Counted from the first letter of the stretch, positions 35,500-47,050 are shown. The stretch: 64,000 bases of DNA from Ignelater luminosus (GCA_011009095.1 VTPC01000842.1:229443-293442), one strand, 5' to 3'. Program-made: numbers and translations. The notes: a model not told the origin generated them from the sequence alone.

Positions 35500-36050
35500 G
35501 AAAAAGTTTCACTGAAATCGAAGAAGGGGCAATGATCGGCGACCCCTCCTTGTTAAGTGTGGATGAGGAAAACTGGAAGAAAATATTTTTTGAAGTTTAT
35601 TAAAAGTAAGAAGCATCAATATTATTGTGCTTTATTTTGGTTAGGAGAAGGAAGCCTTTCTTGATGTTAATTTCCTCTTTAACCTTCCAGCATCTTATTA
35701 AGTAATATTACAATGTTTTGCTCTATGGAGGTCATACTTTACTGAAGAGATCCACTACATAATTGTAAGAAGAAATATTATACGCTTTATGGTACTGATA
35801 GGGATACTCCAGTACGTTGTGGTACGATGCACGCACGACATGTGTCGTGAGTTCAGCAAATCTATCTTGCCTTACCTATTTCTCCAACGTAAATCAGACC
35901 TGGTTGTTTCTTTCTTGTTTCTATCCACATTATTTCAGAGATCCACCAAACTGAAGAGACTTATAGTCGATAACAGTAGAGATACCATCGAAAGTGCTAA
36001 TAGTGATATGATAATCATGATTAGGAACTTACCCAATCTACAATAATACG
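35500..36050 (+). repeat. Dispersed repeat family D, copy 2, second part
   Basis: It matches 24180-24480 through ACTGAAGAGATCC, ATACTCCAGTACGTTGTGG, TACGATGCACGCA, AGATCCACCAAACTGAAGAG and ACTTATAGTCGATAACAG. An 85-codon frame (35789-36046) covers it, but the first copy is not open in that frame, so coding is not supported. Confidence 0.6.
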
Positions 36051-38639
36051 GAGTTTACCATGACCATAGCGTACTGTACAAACTTCAGGAGGTTATGATA
36101 ATATTTATGTTTTCTAAATCCTGTGGTCAGCTAACTGATTAAAATGTACTAAACTATCTTTTAGAGTGCCCAATAGCTCTTTAAACTTCAAGTTTGCTTG
36201 GTACAGCATAATCAATAGATACGTCTGAATATCAAGAGTAGAATTACTAATTGTTTAATTACTTTGGCAACTGTGAGCAATACCAAAAACAGTTGTTCGA
36301 ATAACAAAAAAATAAATAGATTTTTCTAATCAAAGAATCTTCATTGAATGGATTCGTTATTATATATAAGATAATCAATACTGTCAAGTTGAAGTTAAAA
36401 ATAAATAGCCCAATTTCGATTACTATTTTTATAAAACAATTTGATATCATGCAATAATAAAACATAACACCAAATATCTTATCAGCGCCGGTATTACATT
36501 TGCCTAACGACTAACCTTCCACATGACATTGACATATTCACTCATAACCTCAACCGTAACCAACCGGTGTGACTCAATTTCCCTTCAAAGGAAATAGATA
36601 AAAGTTTAATAACGCTTTGGGTTTTTTTTTATCATTTATCAATTTTATTATCATAAACCATTGTTACCTTTCCCAGTATTTCTACTTACTCCCGTATCTC
36701 CTACACGATTATTATTAATAATAATGTAATATCAAAGATCTCGTTTTCAGTTACGTCCATGACCTATCGATCTGCCAAATGTTATTATTAATTACTAACC
36801 AAGACCAAAAAGTAGGATAAAGTATTAAACACTTAATCAAGTGTCTCCATTTCAAATTCCATTAATGGAAATGAAAACGAAATGTTATTGGAAAATATAC
36901 AAAAAAAACCAATAAAAAAACTAGAAAAAATGCATTCGCTTATACTGGCAGCACACAAAAAACACTTGTTTTAGAAATATTTTCTAACGACCAAGTCGTC
37001 CTTCAGCGAAAAAAACCAAATAAAATACTGCCCACCACGTAACGTTTAAGGATAAACGACTGCAATATAGCATTAAATGCGACTTTTTTGCATTCTTAAA
37101 GACTTGGATGTCCTGCGGACATCCCGGGTAAATCGTGGCAGGGCGTCTCTAATAAGCGGGTGGCATAGACTGTTGCGAATGACCCCATCGTGACCTACCC
37201 ACGAGGCAGGAATGCGCCAACATTCACGCCGTGAGAAGATCATCTCTCGTAACTATGCAACTTTGGTTTAGCGGGAATGGGGAAGGAGAGAAAACACGAT
37301 CTTCTGTCGTACTTCGGTTTAATTTATAACATGGGAAATAACAAAGATGGCCTTCTCTCTATTGGAGCACACGTAACGAATGCAAATTGTATACTTAAGA
37401 CATTTTGAGTAAATGTTTGTACTTCGCTATTTATAGTGCTGAAGAACACATTTAATAAATATTGCGGTTGGTATTAGTAAAATATACTACGCTTGTGTGA
37501 ATGATAGGATTTGTTTAAGAATGCAATTAATTACGTGCTCTTGGAGATTATGTTAACACCTTAAATTACAGTAATACCAAGAAAAACATTTTATGCTGGA
37601 AATTATAAGTCAGTCTAATTCTGGAAAGATTTAAATTTGCATAAAAACTGAAAAATCTTAACAGAATAAATGTTTCCTCTTTAAAACCGCTAGTTAAACT
37701 GTTCCGAGCTGAAAACAAGTTGGTTAACTGATTCATTGAAAAAATTAAGAAAGCGTTAATGAACGACCCCATCCGTACATACGCCGCACACACACACACA
37801 CACATACTGCGGGTATACAATAGGACGGAAATGACCGCAGTTGCCACCAACAAACACATAACACACAGAGAACGACAGTTCGCGGTTCTCAATCGTCAAC
37901 ACCATGGACGACTCTCGAGGGCACTCACCTAAGCGCCGCACTTTATGTACGACAGTATCTGACAACTAGATCTGATTACGTTCTTCAGAATAACACATTA
38001 CTCAATAATCTAATAACAACGGTGGAATTACAACAGCATAATTCAAGAAACTCGTCAAGTAAGATCTTATTGGCAAGTACAGTTCTTTATGCTGCTGCTG
38101 GGAACGTAATTGAGTTTATATATGAGGAGGTTACTCGTTTCGAAACTAGTACTAGAAAAACCAATATTAAATATTTTTAGATCTGTTCTACAAAACGAAA
38201 AACGATATCGTCGATGATTAAGCGAGATTTCAGTTAAAAAAATTTAATTTAACTGTGGTGGTCAAAAAGTGAAGGCAATTTCGTGGAACATTAAAAGGCA
38301 CGAGAGAAAAAATAATTTTTAATTAGTCAACACGATCCAGAAAAACAAAAGTAGCACAAATTGAATTAAACTATACATTTCTCGCTATTTGAAAGATAAT
38401 TAAATTGAATGTAAATTTTGAATTTCACAACAAGTAATATTGATATCAGACTGTTTTCATAGTTTTTACTATTACTGTGCAAATGTCGCCTTGCCAAATT
38501 AAACAGAAAGAGTCACTTTTGCATTTCTTTCGTGAGATGCGCCGTTTTCGAGTAAAAACAAATTCTAGCTTGTAATGGTGGAACTAAAGGTAAGCTAACC
38601 AGAAGAACTATTTAAACTGGATCAAGCCTAAAGATACCT
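36051..38639. other. No supported gene; one CA microsatellite
   Basis: AT-rich except for 37090-37300 and 37760-37960. A (CA)9 tract lies at 37787-37804. On the minus strand near 37930 a GTGAGT word follows a short open stretch and could be a splice donor, but nothing corroborates an exon. Confidence 0.4.
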
Positions 38640-38765
38640 CGCCAAAATTACCGAAATCGAGTCGCAGCTTATAAAAAACGCATGCACACCGTGGACATAT
38701 TCGTCAGAAAAGATCTCACATGCAGATTTTGCAATAAGGAGAAAACGGCCTATCAAATTTAATCT
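38640..38765 (+). pseudogene. Possible non-LTR retrotransposon C-terminal scrap
   Basis: One frame reads YRNRVAAYKKRMHTVDIF and then LTCRFCNKEKTAYQI. Many Jockey/R1-type elements end their reverse-transcriptase protein with a basic helix and histidine followed by a CRFC-type zinc knuckle and an acidic stretch. The first two cysteines and the order agree, but the later HxxxxC part is not visible and the frame closes at once. It is short, so the call is tentative. Confidence 0.3.
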
Positions 38766-39535
38766 TTTGCTGAAAGAAGTGACCAAACCTGATCAAAGTG
38801 TCTAATCTGGTTACCTAAAAAATGGGAATATTCAGGGATGCTCGGCGGCTCATATTCTAAGCTGTCGAATATTTTATTCGGTGTCTAGATTGTAGACTGA
38901 GTTTGTCCGTGCTGTCAAAGGTAGCAGAAACAACAGTTTTCTAACTTTAAATTTAGTTCAACTTTCAATCAAAAAAAGACACATTAATGCTCGTGTCGAG
39001 GCGGCGCATTAACGTAATTACAGTTCCTGGACGCAAGCAATATGCGAGAAATATTATGACAGTTGCAGCAGCAGTCATACAAGGAAACATTCTCTGCTGG
39101 AGAAAATTTTTGCTGAATTAGCCGGCTAAGCGTCCCTGGATGTTTCCATTACCTCAATCAATCAGTCAAACGGTTTATATGGCTGCCACCTTTTTAAAAT
39201 GAATAATAGAGGACACTCGACTTCTTTTTTGGGGCGCCTCAGTGACTCTAATAACACCGGTCAACACGATTTTTGGGTCTGGCTTCTGCATGTGAAATTC
39301 TGGTTTCTCGGACGCTAAAACTAAAGGAAAAAATTATTTTTTGGATCAAAGTTTGCTTTTGTAGAAACTAGAGCAATTTTTCGAATTTTTGAAAAAAATC
39401 ACTGATTTTTTTATTTTTTTTTAAATTTTATTTTAAATTGCGATTAGAAAAGTTTTTACTGAACATCAAAGTTTTTTTAATTCAATATTTGTGATAAATA
39501 ATAACATATAAATATAAAATAACTAAAAATTAGGT

Positions 39536-41049
39536 TTAAAAATGAATATTTTTCATATTTCTCTTATGTTTGTAAGGGCTGTCTCGTATTAAACTCCAAA
39601 TGTAATCTCTCATCATACTCTCGTTCTAATGCCCTTGGTAACGTCGTTCGAAGTCCATCACATCCTGGTGAAAACGTTCTCCTTGTTCCTCTGAGTAGGC
39701 ACCCATATTATCTTTAAATTCGTCCAGGTGAGAATGTAGCATATGAAGTTTATGGGACATTCTGCAGCCCATAATTTTAAAACTTTTAAGCATAGTTTCA
39801 ATCAATTCTTTATAATTGTCAGCTCTGTTGTTTCCAAGAAAACCATCGACTACTGCTTTAAGACTCTCCCAGGCTCGTTTTTCACGAACATTGAGAAATT
39901 CTGTGAAGTCATCACTCTTCATTAGTTATTTTATTTGTGGTCCAACGAAAATACCCGCTTTGACTTTAGCGTCAGATAATTTGGGAAAAAATCCCTTTAA
40001 ATATTCGAAAGCTTCAGAATTTGGATCCAGAGCTTTTACAAATTGTTTCATTAGGCCTAATTTTATATGTAACGGCGGCATCAATACATTCTTAGGCTCT
40101 ACAACTGGTTCCGACTTTACATTATGTTTTCCGATCTGAAATTCGGCTCGATTAGGCCATATACGCCGTTGGTAATGTACTGAATCTGCTCTGCTGTCCC
40201 ACAGGCGAAGGTGACAAGGATATTTAGTATAACCGCCTTGCATTCCCATCAAAAAACCAACCATCTTAAAATCGCCTATTACTGGCCAATTGTATTCTGT
40301 ATATTTTAACTTTTCAAGTATCATCTTCACACTATCATAACATTCCATTGCTTTAATCGTGAACCTAAAATCTCTGCTTTGCTCTTGGGTAGGTTTAGGT
40401 CTCGTACTAAGTCATTGAATTCAGCTGAGCTTATGAAATGTGGTCCAAAACTCTGCGACTTTAACATGAATTCACTACCATCGGTGTTGGTTAGTGGTGC
40501 ACTGGATTCTGTTGAACTTTGTGAAGATTGAACTGTGAGGTTATCTAATTCCGAACGTGATGGAATAGGAAAATTTTCATCATGAGGTATCGGAGATGGC
40601 GTTGAAGGAAGATCAGGATAATAAATCTTTTCAGCATTTTCACCAGATCGACGTTTACTTGGATTAACGATACAAAAATAACAGTCTTGCACATGATCAC
40701 TAGGTTCCCTCCAAAGTCGTGGCACCGCAAACTTCATGTGTCGTTTTTCTCCTCGATACCAGGCTAGAAATAACAAAATGACAACTAGTGTAATTCAAAT
40801 TTGCTCGACATTTGTAAAATTTTTATATTTCAGTTTTTTACCTTCCAATGTATTTTTGCAATTAACGCAGGCAAAGTGAGGTACCCAATTTTTATCTTGA
40901 TTCCGGATTTTTAGGTTATAATAGGCTTCGTAAGCTTCGCAAAGTTTCAAATTTGTTGCCAAAGCAAATTTCTTACTCCTTACTTTAATAAATTCACCAC
41001 AAATAAAACAGAATGAATCAACATCCCGTTTACACTGTCTTGATGCCAT
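39536..41049 (-). pseudogene. Decayed two-exon gene of an uncharacterised invertebrate family
   Basis: Exon 1 (41049-40842) starts MASRQCKRDVDSF and has CFICGEF and, about 50 residues on, ACVNC: a CxxC...CxxC zinc-site pattern. A 78-bp intron (40764-40841) begins GTAAAA and ends TTTCTAG. Exon 2 continues with AWYRGEKRHMKFAVPRLWRE, another CYFC pair, an LPSTPSPIPHDENFPIPS linker, then FNDLVRDLNLPKSKAEILGS. Near 40350 a block of perhaps 100 residues is missing. The text resumes with VKMILEKLKYTEYNWPVIGD, GGYTKYPCHLRLWDSRA, LMPPLHIKLGLMKQFVKAL and EEQGERFHQDVMDFERRYQG. Two single-codon stops (near 39926 and 39626) break it, and it ends at 39536. Similar multicopy proteins occur in many invertebrate genomes; their function is unknown to me. 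The GDFK and DSRA aspartates could fit an RNase-H-like nuclease, but that is a guess. Confidence 0.75.
40764..40841 (-). other. Spliceosomal intron in the decayed gene
   Basis: On the minus strand the segment begins GTAAAAAACTG and ends TTATTTCTAG. Removing it joins CKNTLE to AWYRGEKRHMKF in one frame and removes the stop after FTNVEQI. It is 78 bp long, typical of short insect introns. Its presence shows this is not a processed retrocopy. Confidence 0.75.
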
Positions 41050-41661
41050 TTTCTAATTTAGTAATAAACAAAGGCGGTTATTACAGCTGTGATAGACAAG
41101 TAAACACTCACTAATGGGCCCTTGACAAATAATATTCAATTTACTATCGGGTTATTAAAAGTGCTGCCATCTGTTGCTCATAAAATCAATTAAAATCTTT
41201 AAAACTTAATTATCGGCATAAATTAGACAAAAGCAAACTTTAAAAGCTAAATTTGGAAATATAAGTGTTTTTCGGTGTCTAGAATCAGAATTTAAGCATT
41301 AGAACAGAAACCCAAAAAAAATTTTTTTTTGTTGAATTGTGTAATTAAGCACCCGACTATCAAATTAAAAGTAAAAAGGTCTGTAAAACGATGCTATTTC
41401 CCGAAAGGGATGTAACACAATTTGATGAGTACCACATTAAAAATTCCACAATTGAAAAGATCGAAGAGAACCGCACCTTAAAGCCTCAACCACGTATCAA
41501 GACTGAACAAAACTTTTCCCATCGATTGTTTTGTGTTGTAGTCGGAAAGATTGAATTCCTTGAAACATCAAAACAATTTTCTACGTGAACTAACTAGAGC
41601 GTTTACAGTTCAAAACCAAAGTAAGTTGTTTGCGTTTAAAATTGAACTTTGGTGCGAAGCT

Positions 41662-42054
41662 TATATAGGGTGTCCAGCTACTCAGAGACATACCTTAAGG
41701 ATGTATTCCCAAAGTGATGTTCGAAACTCAATAGTACAGGAGTTTTAGGCAATATTAAATTAGCCAAAGGAGATCCAGTTCGCAAGGTTTATTATTATCT
41801 TTGGGAAGACACGAAGAATTTAGTTTATGCAGAAAAATTCCGTATCAGAGATGAATTAACTCATAATATTATTTATGGCTGCAGCTACAATCATACCAGC
41901 CGACCCTCATTTCTCCGATTACAAGAGCTAGAATGTCTATTAAGGCAACGGGAAGACATTTTGAACAATTTGAACAGCTTGCTCTGTTAAATTTAAGTTA
42001 CCAATGGAATACATCCCTAAACTGCATCTTTCAAGTCACGGGACACCCTTTATA
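41662..42054 (+). mobile_element. Deleted mariner-like element (393 bp)
   Basis: The ends TATATAGGGTGTCC and, reversed, TATAAAGGGTGTCC are a 14-bp inverted repeat. The interior keeps only the transposase tail: YYLWEDTKNLVYAEKF, an RDELTHNI helix and, after a frame change, GRHFEQFEQL. These match the region after the third catalytic residue in mariner-like transposases (YLWG-LK-VY ... GGHFE). The DNA-binding domain and the first two catalytic residues are gone. Confidence 0.68.
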
Positions 42055-42764
42055 ACCGAATTCAGAAAAAAGAGAACGGTACGGTGTCTTTAAATCGTTT
42101 AAAAGAGGACTGCCGTCTGAAGTAGAGGACAGAGGCCTAACGGTTTATTATAAGGCTATGCGCAGGAAACAACTGCTCTCTTAATATTCACCTAAGTGAT
42201 GTGCATGGGGCATTTTTTTGCAAAAGTATTGGCTTGCCTTGCAGTAGCCTAGATACGTATAAGCTGAGAATTGGACAAGAGTCTAGGTCGATAACATTTC
42301 TCTTCGATCGAGTGCTTTATTGACAAAGATCTTCAAACGGAACCTAGCAACGTACCGATCGCGAAAGTGTCAACGGCACGTCAAAGTGGTTGAAAATAAC
42401 AGCCTAAGTTTCCGTAATCAAACTTTCATTTCTGATGCTGTAGTCAGAGACTTGGACTTGCCTCTCCTAGAATCATACTTAGGAGATAGACTAAATTCGC
42501 TTCGTACTCCAGAATCTTGAGCCAGAGACGGTTTAAAGAAAGAATCTCTTTACGCACTGACAACATGGCTTTAGGTCACTTATTTTCCTTAGTTCAGAAA
42601 CTACTGTTGCCTGGTATTTTTTAAATGCAGTTGCAGTTGTTCACGTAAGTACATATAATGTAGCGCAATCTATGCCTAACCTTCTTTGCAATATAGTAAC
42701 AATGGTGACACGAACAGGACCTTGAGCTTTATTTCATTTCTAAATTTGTTTCAACACGTTCGAC
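42055..42764. other. No recognisable feature
   Basis: A 66-codon frame at 42320-42520 (basic, with VVRDLDLPLLESYLGDRLNS) has no family I know. The DLDLPLLES-YLGDRL run faintly echoes the DLNLPKSKAEILGSRL segment of the decayed gene at 39.5-41 kb, in the opposite orientation, and might be a scrap of a related copy; this rests on about 17 residues. Confidence 0.35.
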
Positions 42765-43650
42765 TTAAATTTCGAAGGTTTGCTGTCCGTTGTTATAGAG
42801 CGCGAAGCGCGATCGTTTACCACTTGAATATTTTTGTAAGAAAGCAGCTGTTGCCAATGTAGATAGTGCGATTGGGAAGGGCGAAGCGTGATAACTTGCC
42901 TTAAGGATGTTACACTATCAGACATCGTCATTAAAAATTAACCAAACTTACCAAACTTACCAAACTTCAATATTTTTAACAGGTTCGCTTTAAATTGCCA
43001 AGATGCGCCCTCTCGATGCTTGTCGGTTAACCGTTGCAGGTGGTTTCAGAAAGCCCAACGCGCGATCCTTTTCTCCTTGATATATTTTTGAAGAGGAAGT
43101 TGTTGCTACCGCAAGTAGCATGGTTGTGAAGAGCCAAGTGTAATTGGCGACCGCCGAAGGCGACCTCTCTTAAAAAGAGATCATTAAAAATTAAATGAAA
43201 TGACTGAACTTCAGCAGATTTGGAAACGTTCATTTTTAAGTCGCAAGCATACGCCCTCGCGGTGTTTGCCAGCTGTCAATTACAGGTGGTTTCGAGGAGC
43301 GCGATGCGCAAATCCAACTTAATGTAAGGAGGCGGCCTCTCGTTAAAAGTGAAGCGTAATACCTTGCCTCGAGGATGTTACATCATCGGATATCATTAAA
43401 ACTGAAATTACCGAACTGCAGTAGGTTCTTATACGCTTGCTTTAATTTGCAAAGATGCGCCTTCTCAATAATTGTGTGCTGTATGTTACAAGTGGTTCTG
43501 GGAAGCGCAAACCACGATCCCTTACAACTTTGCATGTTTTTTGCAAGAAGGCAGAGGTGGCATGGTTGGGAAGGGTACAATGCGACTGGTGGCCGCCAAA
43601 GGCCGCCTTTCTTATAAATAAAACGTGATACATACCTTGCATCAACTATT
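42765..43650 (+). repeat. ~200-230-bp tandem repeat (sat3)
   Basis: About four degenerate units. Each has a TTCGCTTTAAATTGCCAAGA-like word, TGCGCCCTCTCG, AGGTGGTTTC plus GCGCGATCC, then a TATTTTTGAAGAGGAAG-like stretch. A hairpin follows: GCTACCGCAAGTAGC, GACCGCCGAAGGCGACC or GGCCGCCAAAGGCCGCC. The unit closes with ATGTTACATCATCGGATATC-like words and ATTAAAACTGAA. Overlapping frames on both strands here are repeat artefacts. Confidence 0.8.
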
Positions 43651-43804
43651 TTAATTGAAAACAAAAGTTTATTAATTCTTCTTAAAAAAAATCACTATTG
43701 GCCATCTGTCCCTGCATGTTCGGAGGTGATGGCTATAGGACTAGGAGTGAGATAGCCAGTATTTTTTTGCCCCTTCCCTTACCTTTTCCCGTATCTTTTG
43801 CGTC

Positions 43805-44740
43805 TTACTTATTTCCACAGAAGGAACACATATCGTCGAATTCCGTACAATCTTCGTGGACCCACAGTCGACATATTATGCACTGAAGCCAGTCCTCAGC
43901 TAGTTGCCTCTGGTAATAACTTTCTCCGCAGCTGCGGCAGTTGTTTTCTTTTTTTTTTCATCGTAACTATTATCATCGTAAATAGTTGCACTGTTTTCTT
44001 CGCAACTACTATCTGAGATCCTGCGAACTGCCTTGCGTTTTCTAACAATTGTTTTTTCTTTGGACTTATCAGTATTTTCTCTTGTTTTATCTATATACCT
44101 ATCTATACCTTTCGTCCTGTCTTATTTTGATGTATTTCATATCTTTCATACCCTTTCCAATTTCTTTAGTTCTTCGCTTTCCAATATTCTTGGATTGCAG
44201 GCTTCGTAAAGTTTTTGTAGAAGGCGGGATATTTCGTTTTGTACTCTCGTTGAATTTCAAAAGTACTTGGGCTTGGTTATTGTGAGCTATTTCCACAGTC
44301 TCTTCAGAATCTCCACTAAACGCGTATTCCGGTATGGCTCATGGGTCGAATAGAACAACCCCTGTTGTTTTGAATCCAGAAGTCGCATCTTCACTTCAAA
44401 CTGATTTCCCTCAGATTGTTGAGCAAGGAACAAAATTCTAATCGGCGACCCGGATGTTGTTTAAATCAGAACCAGGGATTCCTAAGTCACTTAGAAACGG
44501 CTACATCTAGCGGTTGCAGATAATAATGACGTGCGGCTTGGCATTGATAACACAAGACGATATCATTTTCATTCGTATACTCGAGCATTTCGATGGAATT
44601 GCAGTGAGTAGAGTGACCGTCGAGCAAAAGAAGCGACTTACCCGCTGACTTTCGAAATACGAAATGAATCTTCAGCCTGATTTTATGACAGTTTAACGTC
44701 AAGCTGTTGTCTTTTTTTGTATCTCTGCAAATATAAGGAA
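43805..44740 (-). pseudogene. Pogo/Tigger-type transposase relic with C-terminal zinc finger
   Basis: On the minus strand the text reads KSLLLLDGHSTHCNSIEMLE, YTNENDIVLCY and YLQPLDVAVSK. This is the DDE_1 catalytic block of pogo-type transposases: the DGH aspartate, then the QPLDV aspartate region. Beyond a stop-ridden stretch comes GFKTTGVVLFDP and IPEYAFSG, matching the GF-TGI-P-D motif that follows the catalytic domain. A low-complexity basic region then leads to SCGESYYQRQLAEDWLQCII, CRLWVHEDCTEFDDMCSFCG: a Cys/His finger with WLQC and WVHEDC. That tail is common in insect pogo-like proteins. The N-terminal DNA-binding domain and first aspartate were not found, and several stops and frame changes occur. 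Confidence 0.75.
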
Positions 44741-46411
44741 AACTTGATTTCTTTTTAACATAACAAAACTAATCGGTACTAAACGTTTATGCAAAAGTTT
44801 TGATCGTGCAACAGCGCCAAATGCAGCAGCAGGTACGACAATTTTCAAAAAAAAAGAAAACATAACCTAAAAAAAATGAAAGCATGGCCTGTTACGACCC
44901 AGAAACGTCGTGAACAGAGTATATTCAAACGATGCGCATCAATTTGTAATTTATAACAAAATCGAAAAAACTAGATGCAATTAATTTCGATCACTACACA
45001 GCGAAATAACTTTTTATTGGTAAAATTTCCAGTAGCTTCCATAAAGTGCAACAATGCGGAAAAACAATAAATTACCTTGTAAGGTCGTACATTTGTTTTT
45101 TTGTTCAGTCCGTTGAAATTAATTGCATTGTTACAAAGTAAAAACAATTATTAAAATAGCAGCTCTGTAGGAGTTAAAATTGTAAAGAAAATAATGAATA
45201 GGTAGTATAAGTACAATGGGCACTTTTTTTGTGTACTCGCGACGTTCAAAGTTCTCAAGTATGAAAATTTGATGTTTTCCATCATTAAGGTTAAAATTAA
45301 TAGATTCTTTATTGTTGACATTTTTAGCGGTGATTCATATAATTTTCATCTAACAACCTAACAATCACATTCTCAAAGAAACTTCGTATACACGATGCTG
45401 ATGCACACTTTACTTATTTATAGTTACTAACATATACACCATAATTACACGGTTTTCTCCCCATGTTATAATTTGACTAATCTTTCATTACAATAACGCA
45501 TTTAGTTTCAGTCGGTGTAATAAGCTGATGCACATTTTTGCCACAAAACCCAAGAATTATTATCTTGAATTAAACATTGAAGACAAGCTATTAGACACGC
45601 AGCGTGATATCCAGCCAACAAACCCTATATTCCTATCAAGCAAACAAGCAATTACCGTACGTTTCCAGCAAAACTGCCCCGCTATAAGAAGAACTAACAG
45701 CAATTTCGTAGATAATAGTGTATTTTACTTAAAATGCATAATAGCGATTACTCGCGAATATGCCCCTTACATTTATTCGTGATTAATAATACATAATGGC
45801 CGTAACATTTTTAACGATACCAAATAGAGGCACAAGCCAGCTATAAAATTTAATTGTCTACTAAAGTGCAACTTATGTATCTTTTATAACTTGTAAAAAA
45901 ATGTAGAACAAAATAATGAATAGGCTGTGAAAACGTGACGAGAATACCTGAAAATATATAAATGGCTAGACGATTTTTATATTTAAATGAAATGTAAGAG
46001 GTTGTTACATAAAAACAATTGCCAAATCCACATTAATTTGGATTAACACTTTAATTAAAGGGTTAACTTATTACTGATAGTTATCAGGATGAAAAATTGT
46101 TTCCAATCGATCCAATTACCATCATTAGCGACCGAAATAGACTTACCGATTAACCTGGTGGGGATAGGAAATTTTTCAGGAATATTCCAATCAGCCTTAC
46201 CTAAAAATAAAAAAATTAGCGATTAGAATTTGTTGTGAACATTGTCATTTACATGTTACACCTTCTAATTAAATAATATGGTGATAATCTAGCCGTATTA
46301 ATTATAACGTATCAAGAGACACCTGTTCAAATTCTCTGTAGGTATAAATAAATATTCCCGAGTGCTATTTGCTACTACAAAGATGAATTATTACCCTAAA
46401 CGCTACAAATG
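44741..46411. other. No supported gene
   Basis: AT-rich. An 84-codon frame at 45528-45782 shows no domain. No inverted repeats were seen that would bound the pogo relic on this side. Confidence 0.4.
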
Positions 46412-46723
46412 TACAGCGTGTCCAAAGTCGGTTGAATTAGGAAAAAGTTGCCTATTTTGGAGATCAATTTACTGACGATGTGTTTGTGTTCTCAAGAAAT
46501 TCACGGCTTACTACTTTACTCTCTTTAAAGTGGGAATATCTCTTTTGTTTTACTTCAGCGGTGGAACGTAACCGCAGTTGTTTTTTGAATGGAACACCTA
46601 GTACCTACTTGATTTTCATATTGCCGAATAGCACATCTTAAATGTTTTTCGCTCATATCAGGTTTGACATAATTATTCTTTTGTTCTACCAAGTTACGAA
46701 GCGAAAACTATTTTCCATGACAT
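46412..46723 (-). mobile_element. Family A element, fragment
   Basis: It starts at TACAGCGTGTCC and matches element A in reverse orientation through AAGTCGGTTGAATTAGG, GGAGATCAATTTACTGA, TTCACGGCTTACTA, TTTTGTTTTACTTC and GCACATCTTAAATGTTTTTC. The inner half and second terminus are missing. It is more diverged than the 3652-3820 copy. Confidence 0.65.
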
Positions 46724-47050
46724 TTGGTAGATAGGAAGGTGCGTGGTGTATTTAATGTCAGTTTTATCTGTCTTATTCCCCACTGTAAAATGCCTACGGC
46801 AAGTTACTTCATTTCCTGCGCCGACTCTGCTTTAAATAATACACATATGGGCTTTCATAATGTTGTTAAATGTCCGAAAACTCTGCGAAAAACGCTGAAA
46901 ATCTACTCTAAACATTCTAAGTACTAAATAAACAACAGATTATTGTCAGTCAAAAATTACGAATTACGTCATGCCATTCGAAACGCAAAAGAATCTTTCG
47001 AGTTTAGATAGTCCAAGCATTACGGCGATTGTACAAGAAGTCAGTGCTGT
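46724..47050 (+). repeat. Dispersed repeat family R, single unit with leader
   Basis: The leader (ATGCCTACGGCAAGTTAC, near 46790-46810) is followed by one unit: TTTCATAATGTTGTTAAATG, CTGAAAATCTACTCTAAACA, ACAACAGATTATTGTCAG and TACGTCATGCCATTCG. Compare 49030-50110. Confidence 0.65.

Larger units (their letters stand above)
39260..41340 (-). mobile_element. Candidate DNA transposon carrying an uncharacterised gene
   Basis: The decayed gene at 39536-41049 lies between imperfect inverted repeats. The left end has ATTTTTGGGTCTGGCTTCTG, GAAATTCTGGTTTCT and GGACGCTAAAAC. The right end, reversed, has TTTTTTGGGTTTCTGTTCTA, TAAATTCTGATTCT and AGACACCGAAAAAC. They align over about 60 bp at roughly 70 percent by eye, with small gaps. 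No target duplication could be fixed because the outermost bases are homopolymer-rich. This arrangement suggests the gene is carried by a DNA transposon rather than being a host gene (inference). Confidence 0.55.

Noticed and set aside
37900..37965. Possible first exon with a GTGAGT donor on the minus strand
   Set aside because: One donor-like word in a short frame is not enough; no acceptor, homology or downstream exon was found.
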